From contig NC_092800.1 of assembly GCF_918797505.1 (NCBI RefSeq), positions 1,116,001-1,180,000 of the forward strand: a stretch of 64,000 bases of DNA, read 5' to 3'. Below, piece by piece: positions 32,987-46,304 of this stretch. Within the stretch, counting starts at the first letter, position 1, and each line of letters opens with the position of its first letter. The position numbers and the translations under genes are program-made. The notes below the pieces were generated by a model. It searched no databases, was not told the origin of the DNA, and saw only the letters and a program-made list of their open reading frames with translations. The DNA is from Bemisia tabaci. Its lineage: Eukaryota; Arthropoda; Insecta; Hemiptera; Aleyrodidae.

Positions 32987-34234
32987 ATTGTCCCCTGTCG
33001 CGTCATCGGCGGCCCGGGCAGGAAGTGTCCCCGTGAATCCGTGATCTTGCCCTCGTCCCAGCTCTGGCCACTAGTTACCCATATTTGCACTTTCAAACTT
33101 TGCGCCCTCGATTTCGCTTGGGCAGGGTTGCCACATTTATATTCTTCATCGGCGATATCGGCCTTTCCAAGTGTTGACTAAGCCCAGAGATGCGAATAGA
33201 ACCTTTTTTGAAACGTAAAATTTCATTTTCTATGAAATTTCAAAGATTGTTCAGGGAATGCTAACACAATCCGCAACAATTATCCGAGAATTTGATGAGA
33301 AAATTTGAAATTTAACTTATAAGGTTATTTTTCGAATTTTAAAAATTAGGATTTTCCTGTTTCTAAACGTTTTGTGGGGTACTGGGATCATCGGCACTTA
33401 AAAATTATCGCGAATCCATATGGTAAAGAAATTCAGGACAGTCCTAGTACATTCGTTAATTTGTGAACTCGCGAAAAAGAAGAAGGAGAAAAATGAAAAC
33501 TAAAAGAGCCCCGAGTAAATGAAGAAAAAATGATACTCCATTAACTCTAAAAAAAGAAAAGATGACAGCCCATGTACCTTGAAGTTTATTGGAGGTAGAG
33601 AATTTTTTTGCGATGTTTGACTCGAATATGACTTAAAGCATCCTCAGAGAGAAATCGAAGCGCTGGGTGCAGAAAGGGCATTTCTTGATTGCAGTGTCTA
33701 AGAATCTCCGCTCATGTTTCATCCATTACAATCAAAGAAAATTGTATAGAATTCGTTAAAACTTTTACTGATTTATCTTCATGATTTTGCAATGCTGAAA
33801 ACGAAAAATTTCAGAAAATTCACCGAATAGTTTCCGCTGTGAAGTATTAAATTAGCAGTGAAGATTTTGAAACACCGCAACCAAGAAATGCTCTTTCTAC
33901 ACTCAACGACTTAATTATTTTGAGAGCCCGAGGGAAGTATCCTAGAAGCTGTATTTAGCTTATGAGCCTGACCTTTTCTTCATCTGACAATGTCGCATAA
34001 AAGGGTCAAAGGCTCACGTCAATCTCACTTAAAAATGGAATTCCTACTAATAGCTGAGAGTGGGTACACATAAGCGTACTATTGCCTAGTTCCATGCATG
34101 GAGCTTGAGGAGTTCATGAAAAGTTTTTACGCATCTACTTTACTATATTTCAAGTCTCAGACGATTTCTTATTTTTCAAGGTTTCATTGTTTCTGTGTAG
34201 GCTCTGCGATCGGTAAAATGTGAAAATAAAACAA
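32987..34234. other. intergenic, no gene seen
   Basis: No supported exon or strong repeat. Partial family J words (AACACCGCAACCAAGAAATG) lie near 33870. Confidence 0.4.
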
Positions 34235-34424
34235 CACCGAAAAAAAAGTGAAGTTGATTTAACATTCTGGATGTAAAAAACGTGTGCGAGAACTTCTAAA
34301 ATGCTGAATTACCCGCTGTAGTAATTACTTTAGCAACTAACTGCTGTGGCGGGTAATTCAGCATTTTATACACAACATTTTTCTACATCCAGAATGTTAA
34401 ATTAACTTCAATTTTTTTTCGGTG
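34235..34424. mobile_element. 190-bp MITE with 41-bp terminal inverted repeats
   Basis: CACCGAAAAAAAAGTGAAGT..TTCTGGATGTA is mirrored by TACATCCAGAA..TTTTTTCGGTG. The inner arms are ATGCTGAATTACCCGC / GCGGGTAATTCAGCAT. It sits about 35 bp beyond the Drc3 polyadenylation signal. Confidence 0.9.
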
Positions 34425-34459
34425 AACTAAAATCATTCGCTATGTTCAGAAAATACTAT

Positions 34460-34465
34460 TTTATT
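34460..34465 (-). terminator. polyadenylation signal of Drc3
   Basis: AATAAA on the minus strand, 13 bp after the Drc3 stop codon (34478-34480). Confidence 0.65.
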
Positions 34466-34477
34466 GACACTGCTTTA

Positions 34478-37400
34478 TCACACAATTTGAGAAAGATCCT
34501 TGATCATTTGAAGCTCAGAGAATGAAAATTCCGTTTGTTCTTGGGGAGCCGTGTTTGACAGCTCTGCAGACAGCTCGACCAGCTGGAAGTCGGAGAAGGT
34601 ATTTATTTGCAGTATCATGTTCCTGCTTCGAGCGAATTCTTTCCTGTGAAAAAAAAAGGAAGTAAGAATAGAAAATTTAAAGTGATCGTGCAATAGTATT
34701 ACAACAGGCGGTTTGTGGTGTGGTTTTAAGTATGAGAACAGCATGCAAACTTCGCCTTTGACAACATGCGTATTCAACCCCATTACACTGGAGTAGTTAT
34801 TGATTTAATTATTTAAAGAACGACCCTTTCATAATGAAGGCAAAGAATCGAATGATCGCGAAGTAGTTTATGGTAATTAGGAGAAAAATTTTCGTAAGCA
34901 AAAACCAGTTGTCCCTGGATGGTCTTTCAGGATATTTCGACACACTTCTAAATGAGTGACGAAAATAAACATATGGCTGGCAAAAGTGCAAAGCCACGTA
35001 TCTCCATCGCAGTGTTTAAAAATGTTCGTTCTTACTTTATGTATCCGAAGAGAAACAATTCAACGATACAGCTTGAAATTTTTAAGAATATTCTGTTAAA
35101 GGTGAAGACAAGTCAAGGTAGGTAATTTTTAAGAAATTGCGTTGACTCGTTTTCCCGAAGTACAAATAAATTAAGACAGGAAGTCTGAAACGTCGCAAAC
35201 GGAGATACGTGGTTTCGCACTTGAACCATCGATATATCGACGGTGAAACTTCCAAACCACGTATCTCGTTTTTTAATATTTCCTAATTATACATATATTT
35301 TTTTGACACAATAAAAATGTTACTCACTGTTCGAGCTGTTGGAAGAGGTCATCGTACCAATCCCAAGCAGAAATAATCAAAGTATCTTCTCTCTTGTCGA
35401 TAACATTGTACATCATTTCCTTCGCAATATTTAACCGCTCCAAAATCTAAGCACATAATTTGAAATTATTGCCGTAGTTCCTAGCTGTTTATAATTTTGT
35501 TAGTAGAAATTCAGAAGAACATCCACAGCAGTGTTAGAATATCGAATGAACATAGAAATTAAAATTTTGATTTGAAACCTCATTTTCTCAAACTAGTATT
35601 AGCAGTTTGTCCGGTTATAGGACATTGCGTCAACGATTTTTTGTCCGCGCACCTGTTTTTTCCTATAATTACGTCCACGCGTTTTTTTAGGCACGGGAGT
35701 TTTGGTCCACGTGCCAGTTGAGACCCAAAGTTAATAATTGGCCCACATGTAAATACAAACGACAATTGCTCACGACGTTTTTGGATGAAAATGTAAAATG
35801 TCTTGGAAGAATGAGGGTTTGCTTGTTTTTTTTTTTTTTGTTTTGTCTGTTTGGTCCAACGGAGAATAATATATAGTTGAGAGTTTTGGTAAAAATGGGG
35901 GAGCGTCAGTTCCATGAGACAAAATTCACTAAAACTCTCTACACCTCTTTGGTGTAGCAGGACTTAATTATCTTTCAAGATTTTCCCACCTCGTTATACC
36001 TGAACCGGATAAACATCTATATTTGCCCCAGCTAAAGGCTCTTAGATTTTTCCAGTGCACGATAAGTATCTTGATTTATTTTGCGAGGAAATATCTCGTC
36101 ACCTTCCCGGCAAAGTATCACAAGCGCCATTTTTACCGAAATTGAGTTATGAATAGTTCCGAAATAACGAGATGCATTTACATACGAAAATAATCATTTT
36201 TTTTACAACAAATATGTAGAAATATGAATAAAAGTCGATTAAAGTTGATGTACTTTCGTATCACAAGCGCCATTAGGGAGAAAAGTATCACAAGCGCCAA
36301 GTTCGGCAACCGCCTACCTTTCTGATTGTTTTACAATTTTTGTCACGGCAGTCTTCGGAATGACTTGAAACTAAATTATTTTCGCATGTAATTACATCTC
36401 GTTATTTCGAATATAATATTTTTTTTAGACTAAATATAAATAAATATTAAAAATACTCCATTGAAGTTGACGAACTTTTGTATCACAAGCGCCATGTAAG
36501 AGAAAAGTATCACAAGCGCCAAGTTGGGAATAATCGCTCATCTTTGAGATTGATTTTCGATATTAGTATCAACAACTTTTGGAATGACTTGGAGCGATTC
36601 GTCACTTTTCGGCCGAAGTATCACAAGCGCTATTTTTATTAAAGTTGAGTCATGGGTAGTTTTGAATTAATAAGATGCATTTACATACGAAAATAATATT
36701 TTTTTTTAGATTAAAAATGAAGAAATATGGAAAAAACTCCGTTAAATTTGATGGGCTTTCGTATCACAAGCGCCAATAGATTCTCAGAGTGCCCCGAGAA
36801 GCCGATATCACAAGCGCCAATTTTCAAAGAAAAACCCGTTTTTTTAAAGAAATTTTATTAAAATTCGAAGCAGGGAGGTGTGCTGGATCTATATTTCAAG
36901 TTTCAAGCCAAACATCCGTCTTTTACGGTCGCAATTCAGTTTTTTGTGTCTCTTGAAAAGTTGGCAAAGTGGCGCTTGTGATACTTTGCCGGGAAGGTGA
37001 CGATCTGTACTTTAAAAGGATGCCTGTCATTCTTAATACGTTCAATTTCGTATAATATTGGGCAACACATCTGTTGTGACATAGTTGCTTCAGGCGCCGC
37101 CGCACGGCGGGCGGGCGGTCAGCGCGAAACGCGCATTGGCGCCTTCAAACCTAAGTGGATACTTCAAGCATTGTGCAATGCGTGAAGTATCCACTTAGGT
37201 TTGTAGGCGCCAGTGAGCCTCTCGCGCTGGCAGCACGCCGCTCCGCTCTCTTAAGCTTTAATATTTATACTCGCATGGTCAGCGTTTCCTAACTCAGGAT
37301 TTTGAAATGTTTGAACACTCTGCATTGAATATTCCCACTTAAATTGATGGGGGAAAAATCTGTATCAATTTATCAAAGGAGAATAACAATGTAATGTGTG

Positions 37401-40400
37401 TTTTTTTTAAATATTGGTGGTTCCGTGTCAAATTTAATGATTTCCAAGGCCCTTTAATTTTTTCTTTTACATTTTGTGCTTTCACTGTGCTGCAGCGAGG
37501 TGTACGCGCAACGAAACGCTCAAAATTTGACGTATTTGACTCTAAAAGATCGATGTACAGATGGGTTAAAACTAAAGATTGCGTGCTTCTTGGTTTTTCT
37601 TCCTTTTTTATTCATTTTTGCAGTTTCTGTCGGCACAGCTGCGGCTTATTGAGATTAATATCGCTTGGTAAAGGTTTTACAAATATTTGTCACGTTTTAA
37701 AAATTTAAATGTTTTCATAATGAAGTAATAATTTCGTAAAGAAAATATTAAAAAAATAAAAAAAAATACCTACACACATATAAGGTATATTGTACATCGA
37801 ATATTTGAAGGATAGAAATAAAACCAAATTTTCACCAATGACAATTTAAAAAGATGATTCAAAAGGAGAAAGTAATAACATTTCATTCAGAAAATGAGCA
37901 ACCATAACAATGCCTCCTTCTCTCTCAATTTCTCATTTCCATATTGTCAAATAATTTTACATACCGACTAAAATATAACGCTTGAACCAAGTTACCGTTG
38001 CTTATTTTACGTGTCGGCGTAATTTACTGGACAAAAAAGGTGCGCGGACAAAAAATCGTTGACAACATGTCCTGAAACCGTTTGTCCTGTAACCAACAGG
38101 TGTTCTATTGCTCTGCTGAGAGTGCGACTACTTATTGAAACTAGAAATACTTCACAGAATGTCGACTTAAAGTAAGAAAAATCGGAAGTATCGAAAAAAA
38201 GAGATTTACAAATTTCCAGAACTGTAAAGTATTTCAAAATAAACAAAATTCAATGCGAAAAGAATCAGAAGAAAAATTATGATACGCATGAAGCATTTGC
38301 ATACAGTTGGAAGTACTCGATTATTTGGCAGAGTTATTGCCGCAAGGGCTTAATTGCACTGCAACGTCGCAAAATTTTACCGAACAACTTATTTCTCGAT
38401 TTCTTATTCGATTAAAGTTTTACACCCAGTAATATAGTCAAATCACGAAAAAAATAAAATCCAAAAATTGCAGAGAAACTTTTGTAACCGTTTTTGAGTA
38501 AATAAATGGATAAATCAATAAATAAATGGTAAGTAAAACTTTGCATCTGTAATGCAATTTAGCCCCTTTGATACTGATTTCTTCATTTAAAGGCCCCATT
38601 TCAAAAGTATTGTTGCACAAATCTGTCACGCATTTTGATCATTCCAGGAGAACAAAACATGTTTTTGGAAAATTTTGAATATATGTATTCCAATATCCTT
38701 ACCTTTGCCATCAATAGAATAGAAACGTGCAATCTTGGATATTAACTTGGAGTCTCCAATGGGGCCATTCATAAAATACGTAACGCTCTAAAGGGGGGGG
38801 GGACGGGGGGGTCGGGGGGGGATCCTGCAGAGAGTTACGCTATTGTATTTTTATATAATAAAGGTTATAGACCTACGTTACAAAAGCGTTTACGAGGGGG
38901 GGGGGGGGGGTACTACCAGACGGAACTACAGTGAATCGTAAAACTTACCGCTTCAGCCTGTTCTGAGATTTGATTGTAGGCCTCCGTTTCATTTAGTGCT
39001 GAGTGGGTTTGAACGTGGTCCTTTAACAGCAGTATGAAATAGTTTACGTGTTCTCTGATTTGGCTGAAATAACCTTTTGCATTGTGAGTGAAATCTTTCA
39101 CGATTGATTGAATGTTTTGCTTGAGGACTCCTAGCAGATCCTTCCGAATACGAGGAAAAATAAATCAAATTATGAAAATATAAAACCTGCATTTTGTTCT
39201 TTCTTGTCATTACTGCAGCCCCTTTCACTCTCTAAATTTTCATTTTTTGATCGCCCTTCATACTTACCCTGATTCATGGTAAAGTGGTCATTGTTCAATG
39301 GAAAACTTCGCTACGGACCACCGCGATATTAGAGTTCCTTCATTCCGTTGGGTATGCAACCTGATCTCCGGAGAGTTAGAATAGTTGCTCGAAGTCAAAG
39401 TGAACTCCCTTTCACTTACCCTAAACAAATTTTCTGAAAAGGGCATCTGAAGATTAATGTTGACGTCGTAAGTCCGCGACGACGTATCTCGTTTGCGGTG
39501 TTTGAAAATCTCCGCCTCTTTTTAATTTTTTTAAGGGAGAAGAAATCGACATTATTCCTTGAAGTTTTCGCAGAATATTCTTGGCTCTAAGAAGGAAAAT
39601 CATGGCAGTTGTTAAAAATTCCCGTCGGGTATAGTTTGGCGTAAGTATGGCGGATAGATAAAAACATTCGAACTGTCTCTTATACTGACCTTTATTTGAA
39701 TGCTGCGAATATCTTCAAGGCGCATCAACTCAAACCATATTTTCTGCAAGTGGGTTTCAAAAGTATCCTGCAACTTCTTCAGTTCCCCCAATACTTCCTC
39801 ATTTTTGTGCCTCGACATTTTATTCATGTGTTTCTTTAGGTCGGAAAATATGGTGTTCTTCTCCTCCCCGAACTGATCAATAAGTCTACAGAAACCAACA
39901 TCGAAATGCGTATGCGTGAAGGAATAGAAAAATATTTATCATCACGATTTTTGGTTTTTATGTTTGTACCTAGTCTGAATCATTCTGTGCGCATTTCAAG
40001 CAACAAAATGGACTTCAGAACATTCATTTTTAAACGAAAATCAATGGAATTTTTGGTGTGGTGCGATTAGAATGCTGCCGTGCTAAGAGAAAAATGCCGC
40101 ATGAGCCCGCAGACGTTGTCACATGCCACACTCACCTCGATAAAAACCGAATTCACTGAGAAAATTCTGAATATTTAATTTTTCAGACGCTTTTGTTTGC
40201 AATTCGCAATCAATTGCACTCTATCAATTGAAAATATATTGCAAATATTTTTCGCAATCTATAATATATGAAAATTTCAAGGAAAAATATACATAACTTT
40301 CCTCAAAGAGTAAATATTTTATCAGGGAATATTTGGCAACGTCTAACAGCTTATACAGCGTTTCTCCTTAGGACGGCAGTATGGGCACAAAATATGTTTT

Positions 40401-43400
40401 TTCGTTCCCCTTTTTCAGTAGATCGAAATTTTGTTAGGGGAGAGAATTTTGTAAGCCAAGAGAGTGTGCATTTGTATTCCGAGTGTAAGGAAAGTTAAAG
40501 CGCCGTCATTCTTTAAGCATGCAATTCGGACATCCTTCAAGCAATGATGGTTGCATTCCAACCCTGAGATCGCAACTGACATAGTGTTTGACACTTGTTT
40601 AAGTCGTACAATGTAGGTAATAACGAACAATTCTTTCAAGTAAATATGAGGTTTGTTACTCACCCGCTACTTGTAGAAGCGAAATCTTGTTCAATTTTGG
40701 TCATTGACTCATTGTAGTCGTTCAACTCTTGAATTCGAAGAGACAGCTGTTTAAGTCCAAGTTCAAAAATTTGATGCGTGCACTCGAAAACAGCCGACTG
40801 AAACCTGATTTTTATGAAAGGTATTATTATTTAAAACAAGATTTTTCATTTTAAACAATCTGTATTCAAGAAATATCTACGTCTACTGGCTTAACTCGAC
40901 CCGTGGGCAGGATTTTTGGTTGGTCAGTTAGCAGTTTATTGAAAAGATATCCTCAACACGATATTAGCCGTTAGCCTAACCCAACGTAATACATGTAATA
41001 CGTATAATACGTGTAATGTAAAGTTTTCAAAAGAAAAAACTTACTTGTGGCAGTGCATTTGTGTTTCTGTTGTCTCGGCGTATATTTCTCTTAGATCATT
41101 TGATAAACCAAAAGAATCAAAAAGCTGGTGGTCCTCTAAATACTCAACAAAAGCATCTGTATGCAGTTCTAACTCACTCTCGTATATTTTTCCTTCAAAT
41201 TTAATGTGATGACTCACTTTCGACATATCATCGGCGAATTTTCTTTGACTGTAATCAAAGAAAATATATCATTAAGGCCAAAAACTCGTTTGTGCATGTT
41301 CAACCTTGGTTTAAAACGTGACTTTGAAGATTCATTTCAAAGAGGCAGAAGATGTAACGAGAGAAGATTCTGATTTTGAAATAATTTTGTTTCAGATATG
41401 TGATATTTATGAACGAATTTTTTTTTTCATTTTCAACCCTTAGATCTGTAATGTTTACCCAATTCGTCGTACAAAAAAAAAATCCCTGAAAACGGGTCTG
41501 TTTTTATTAATGTTTCTATAACACGTGAGGTAATCATAATTGATAGCGATTCTTTGATCGACCGAATCGTTATCGTTTTTTTCGAAATTAAAAAAAAATC
41601 CAATACAATTTGACATCAGCTTATGTCTTCTAGTTCCTTTTGATAAATGCAATCTGAAAGGAAAGTGTCGAAGAATCCGCTGAAAAAAGGAATAAAGAAA
41701 GAAAGGAGAAACAATAGGAGACTGCTTCATGCGTCATGTTATAGGGGCGAGGCGTGAACGATAGATTATCGATATTTCCCCATTTGAGGGTATGATAAAG
41801 AATCGATTATTAAGGTATCCGCTGCGAACACTCTGCCTAACGATCCTTTTCCATAGGTTTAAATGGCAGATCAATCGATATATCGACACTTACACTAGAA
41901 GAAGTCGAGAGTCTTTGCCATCCTTCGTCCGCAACATTTGGAAATTGAGATAAACCAACTGCGGTAATTCTTTAGCCACGTGGTCGACGAAACTGCCAGC
42001 ATTCGAGAAAGGGTTCCCGATCATTGTCAAAGTTCTTAAGTGTTCGAACTTCCGCAAATATTGAATCTAAAAAATAATAACGGTGATATGAGCATAAATA
42101 TTTTAAAATGGAGAATACTCCTACTATTACATTTCAACATTTTCCACGGAAAACCTCTTTACTTTACACGAAAATAAACGAAATTGCTGATTTAACAAGT
42201 TTGTAGTTAAAAAAAAGTGTCCGACATGTTTCAATGTAGGTTTTACAATAAAAAAAAAATGCCAATTAAACTACCCCCGAGATTAAATTTACTTTCCACT
42301 ATTGTCAAATTTACATTTAAAACATGTCAGATATATAAACAGTTTAATTTTTGAATCAGAAATCAATTTTTTTCCGTGTACACATGCCTGTAATTTTTTT
42401 CGGGATTTTTATAGGTGTATCAAAATTGTTTGACGAAAATGCATGCGAGTTCTTCTGAAAGAGGATAATATGCTGAAATGAAATACTAACAACGAACGAT
42501 GCTTAGTCAAGAATAATTGGAATGTATGCTTACGTCTAAGAGCACCTATATGTATGTGAAATCGATGGGAGATAAGTCGTTTATAAAATAAGCAGTAAAA
42601 TAATGCGATTTCTTCCCTCTTAGATTAGTCCAATTGGGCTTCATTTTGAAACTAGGAACTACAATTTCTGGCAAGTTTAGAAACAAAGTATGTACCATTA
42701 GTATTGCCCTATGCACATAACGACGGTGAAACTACCAAACCACGTATCTCGGTTTGCGACGTCGCAGACTTCTTGTCATACTTTATTTTTTAAATGAAAA
42801 ACTACTTAACGTCCAGTCTTGAAAATTTCTGAGATTTTTCCTCTTTGTGCGGAGAAAATTCTGTGAAAATTTCAAGGAATGATATTGATTTGGTCTACTT
42901 CAAAACAATAAAATGTGAGCGTAGATTTTTAAACACCGCAAACGAGATACGTGGTTTGGTAGTTTCACCGTCGAAAGTGCTTTTACTGGTGAGCCGGAAA
43001 TCTACTATTCGATCAGAATCTGATGGCTTATAAAGGGTTTCTTATGTCCCGCGTATCCCATGTCATGCTATTAAACATTCCATATCAATTGCGAAACTAC
43101 AAAAACGAGTATCTAGTTTATGAGGCTTCAAAATCTCTATCCATCATATTTTATTAAATGTAAAGAAATAAAAAAAAAATATCTGAAATCAAAACGGGTT
43201 TACATCATGATAAAACGTCTAAATTAATTCAAATGTGCGTCATCCTTTCATCGGAGTAAAAAACCGGCAACTTATCGTCGCAGCTCTGACGTTCAGGCGT
43301 ATCTCGATTTCCTCATGAGCCCCAAGAAGAATGGACTTACTTGTAAAACAAGGCTCAACAAACTTGAAATTGACCTACGCCCCTGTACCAGAGAAGCGAC

Positions 43401-46238
43401 GCTATAATATGGAAGCTACCGCTCAGCGCCCTGCGCGCGGTTACGCGGGCAAAAAAAGTCCGAGCGCCTTCAATTCCTTGAATATGCAACACACACATCT
43501 CCAGAGCAAGAATAGTTGTATTTATTGGTTAAATCGCTATCATACTTCTCGTACTTTGACCAAGATGCCTGATTTAAGGTGCGTTGGTCTCCTTTCTAAA
43601 TGGACGTATTTATGCTGAAAGGAATTATGTTGCATGCATATACCCTTTGCGCACATAATCCCTTTTAGCATAGAAACGTCCAAAAAATACTTGCCATTAT
43701 TTACTTGATTGATAGGGCCACAATGTGACGATTTTTAGGGGAGCCCTGATCGGACCACATTTTTGCAATTAGGGATTAAAATTCATGGCTCGGTTTAGAA
43801 ATGATTTATATAACATTATTTTCCCTTTGTACATTTAAGTGTTTTTACGGATGGGCCAGAAATTGTAGTTCCTAATTGCAAAATGTTCAACTGAACTATA
43901 TTTTGCAATTAGAAACCCCTGTTTTGAGCTCTCTTTCGGCTGAGTTTCTCTACGTAGATAGGTGTTCTTTATGTGCGAGTTAGAGATTGTAGTTCCTCAT
44001 TGCAAAATGCAGTTCAATTACTTTTACAAAAATAAGAGGTACTTACGAGATCTTGGCACCTTGTACGCCAATTGGACTTTATTTTGCAATTAGAATCTAC
44101 AATTTCTGGCTCATCCTTAAAAACACTGAAGTACATAGAGGAGAACTAATGGCACGTACGTTGTTTCTATACTGAGCAGGACATTGTAGTTTCGAATTGC
44201 AAAATGTAGTTCAATTAGTGTATCTTGAGTTTCATTACCCATGAACTCATGGCTCCATGTATTAAAGGTGAATCTTCATCTAATCTGTCTCCTCCTTTAC
44301 TCACTTGGGAGAATTTGACAGTTGAGGGATGGATGAGGTCTAGAAAATATTGAATAGAAAAACTGACTTACGTCATCCAAATCTGCGAGTAAGTTGTTAC
44401 TGCAAACCAGGACCTTCAGCTGGGGGCAGTTGTCAAGATTCTCTAGTTTTGATATTTGATTGTAAGAAAGTGAAAGTTTTGACAGTTTAATTTGCTCCTG
44501 GGAAAGAAATTAGGAGGGACCTTTCAAAATTTCAAAATATGCATAAATTTTTAACACGGTGACAAATTTTATAGGTTTAGCTGGGCTGAATTTTATAACA
44601 CCTGGGCTGAAACAGACCTAGAAAAAGCAGAACGGCTAGCGGATCATTTCGAAATGGCTTTCCAGCCACACAACGATATTGCCGCACCCTCCTCAGATTC
44701 AGAAAATGAGAGTTCCACTGACAATCCCGACTCCGAACCGCACAATCGGAGAGAGGTGTCCTCATTAAAAACTCGAAAATCAAGGAAAATACCACCAGTA
44801 AAAATCAAAACAATTTCTCCATCTGAGATAACTAAAGAAATTAAAGGTAAAATTAAAGCCAAAAAAGCTCCTGGCTATGACAAAATTTCAGGTCTTATTT
44901 TGAAAAACCTGCCGAACAAAGCAATTATGAAATTAACAGCTATTTTTAATGCAGTCATTCGTTGCAAATATATCCCCAAGCAATGGAAAATGGCAGAAAT
45001 TTTCACTCTCCTAAAGCCAGATAAACCACCAGCAGAAGCTGCTTCTTATAGACCAATTTCCTTACTGCCGGTCATAGGAAAATTATTTGAAAAACTTTAT
45101 ATAAAACGTTTAAATGAAATTGTAAAGCAAAATAACTTAATCATTGATGCCCAATTTGGCTTTAGGGCTCAACATTCAACAGTGGATCAATTACACCGTG
45201 TCACTAAATTTATCGAAGATGCTTTGGAAAAGGGCGAATACTGCGTGGCTGTTTTCCTTGATGTAGCACAAGCGTTCGATCGAGTCTGGCATGAGAGGCT
45301 CGTCGATAAACTTTTCACCATGCTCCCATGTAACCATGTGGAGCTCCTATCGTCCTTTCTTACTGGAAGACAGTTCAGAGTCAGATATGAAAATACAACA
45401 TCAGGTTTCAGACAAATACGAGCGGGAGTTCCACAGGGCTCCTGTCTTTCCCCTCTTCTCTACTCTCTCTTTACCACAGACATCCCACAGTCTGGAAGGA
45501 GGGGGAAACTGGGAGTTTATGCCGACGATACTCTCGTGCTAGCCTCGTCTAAAAGCTATAGAGAGGCACGTCATACAGCTCAGCAACACTCGAATAAAAC
45601 AAATAAATGGACAATGAGAGATAAAACAAAATTAAATGCCTCAAAATCAGTTGAAGTAATTTTTACTAATCGTCCATATATTCACATCCCGCTTTCTTTA
45701 GGAGAAGATAAAATTCCACACGACTCTGTCGCCAAATATCTTGGACTTCACCTGGATTCCAGGCTCAGGTGGGGCAACCATATTAAAAAAAAAAGTAGCA
45801 CAATTGCGACTGAAATTTTCCAGTATGCAGTGGCTCATCGGACGTAAGTCACGGTTATCTCTAAATATCAAGTTGCTCCTCTACAAATCAATGTTGAGGC
45901 CTGTTTGGAGTTACGGTTGCCAATTGTGGGGTTGCGCAGCCAAGTCAAATTTAGATAAAATAGAAATCATGCAAATGAAGATCCTGAGAAGTATTACTAA
46001 AGCAAGATGGTACGAGAGGAATGTAGATCGGTCGCCCAATTCCACACAGATAAATTAATAAGGCCTTTTTACTTTGAAGTAAATCTGTCTTTTTCTTTCT
46101 CCTTAATATTATAAAGGTAGTACTTTTTATAAAATGTAACTAGAATTAGTTTAATATTATTTAGACAATTAAGACAAGCTTTTAAAAGACTTATATGATG
46201 TCTAAAAGTGTTTATTGTACAAAATTTCTATTGTGCAA

Positions 46239-46304
<66 letters not shown>

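Larger units (their letters stand above)
35608..38098 (+). mobile_element. family F element, copy 2, with a nested element
   Basis: Left end GGTTATAGGACATTGCGTCA..ACGATTTTTTGTCCGCGCACC. Right end inverted as GGTGCGCGGACAAAAAATCG..GACAACATGTCCTG..CTGTAACC. It contains the element 36096-37003 and, from about 37010, the shared hairpin-bearing block. It occupies the Drc3 intron between exons 35446-35328 and 39140-38949. Confidence 0.75.

Noticed and set aside
36096..37003. CRISPR array of GTATCACAAGCGCC
   Set aside because: Spacers are irregular (26 to about 200 bp), the host is an animal, and exact terminal inverted repeats mark a transposon.
38700..38760. Extra Drc3 exon (minus-strand LISKIARFYSIDGK with a GTAAGG donor)
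   Set aside because: It would end in phase 1, whereas the next exon at 35446 needs phase 0, and no good acceptor precedes it.
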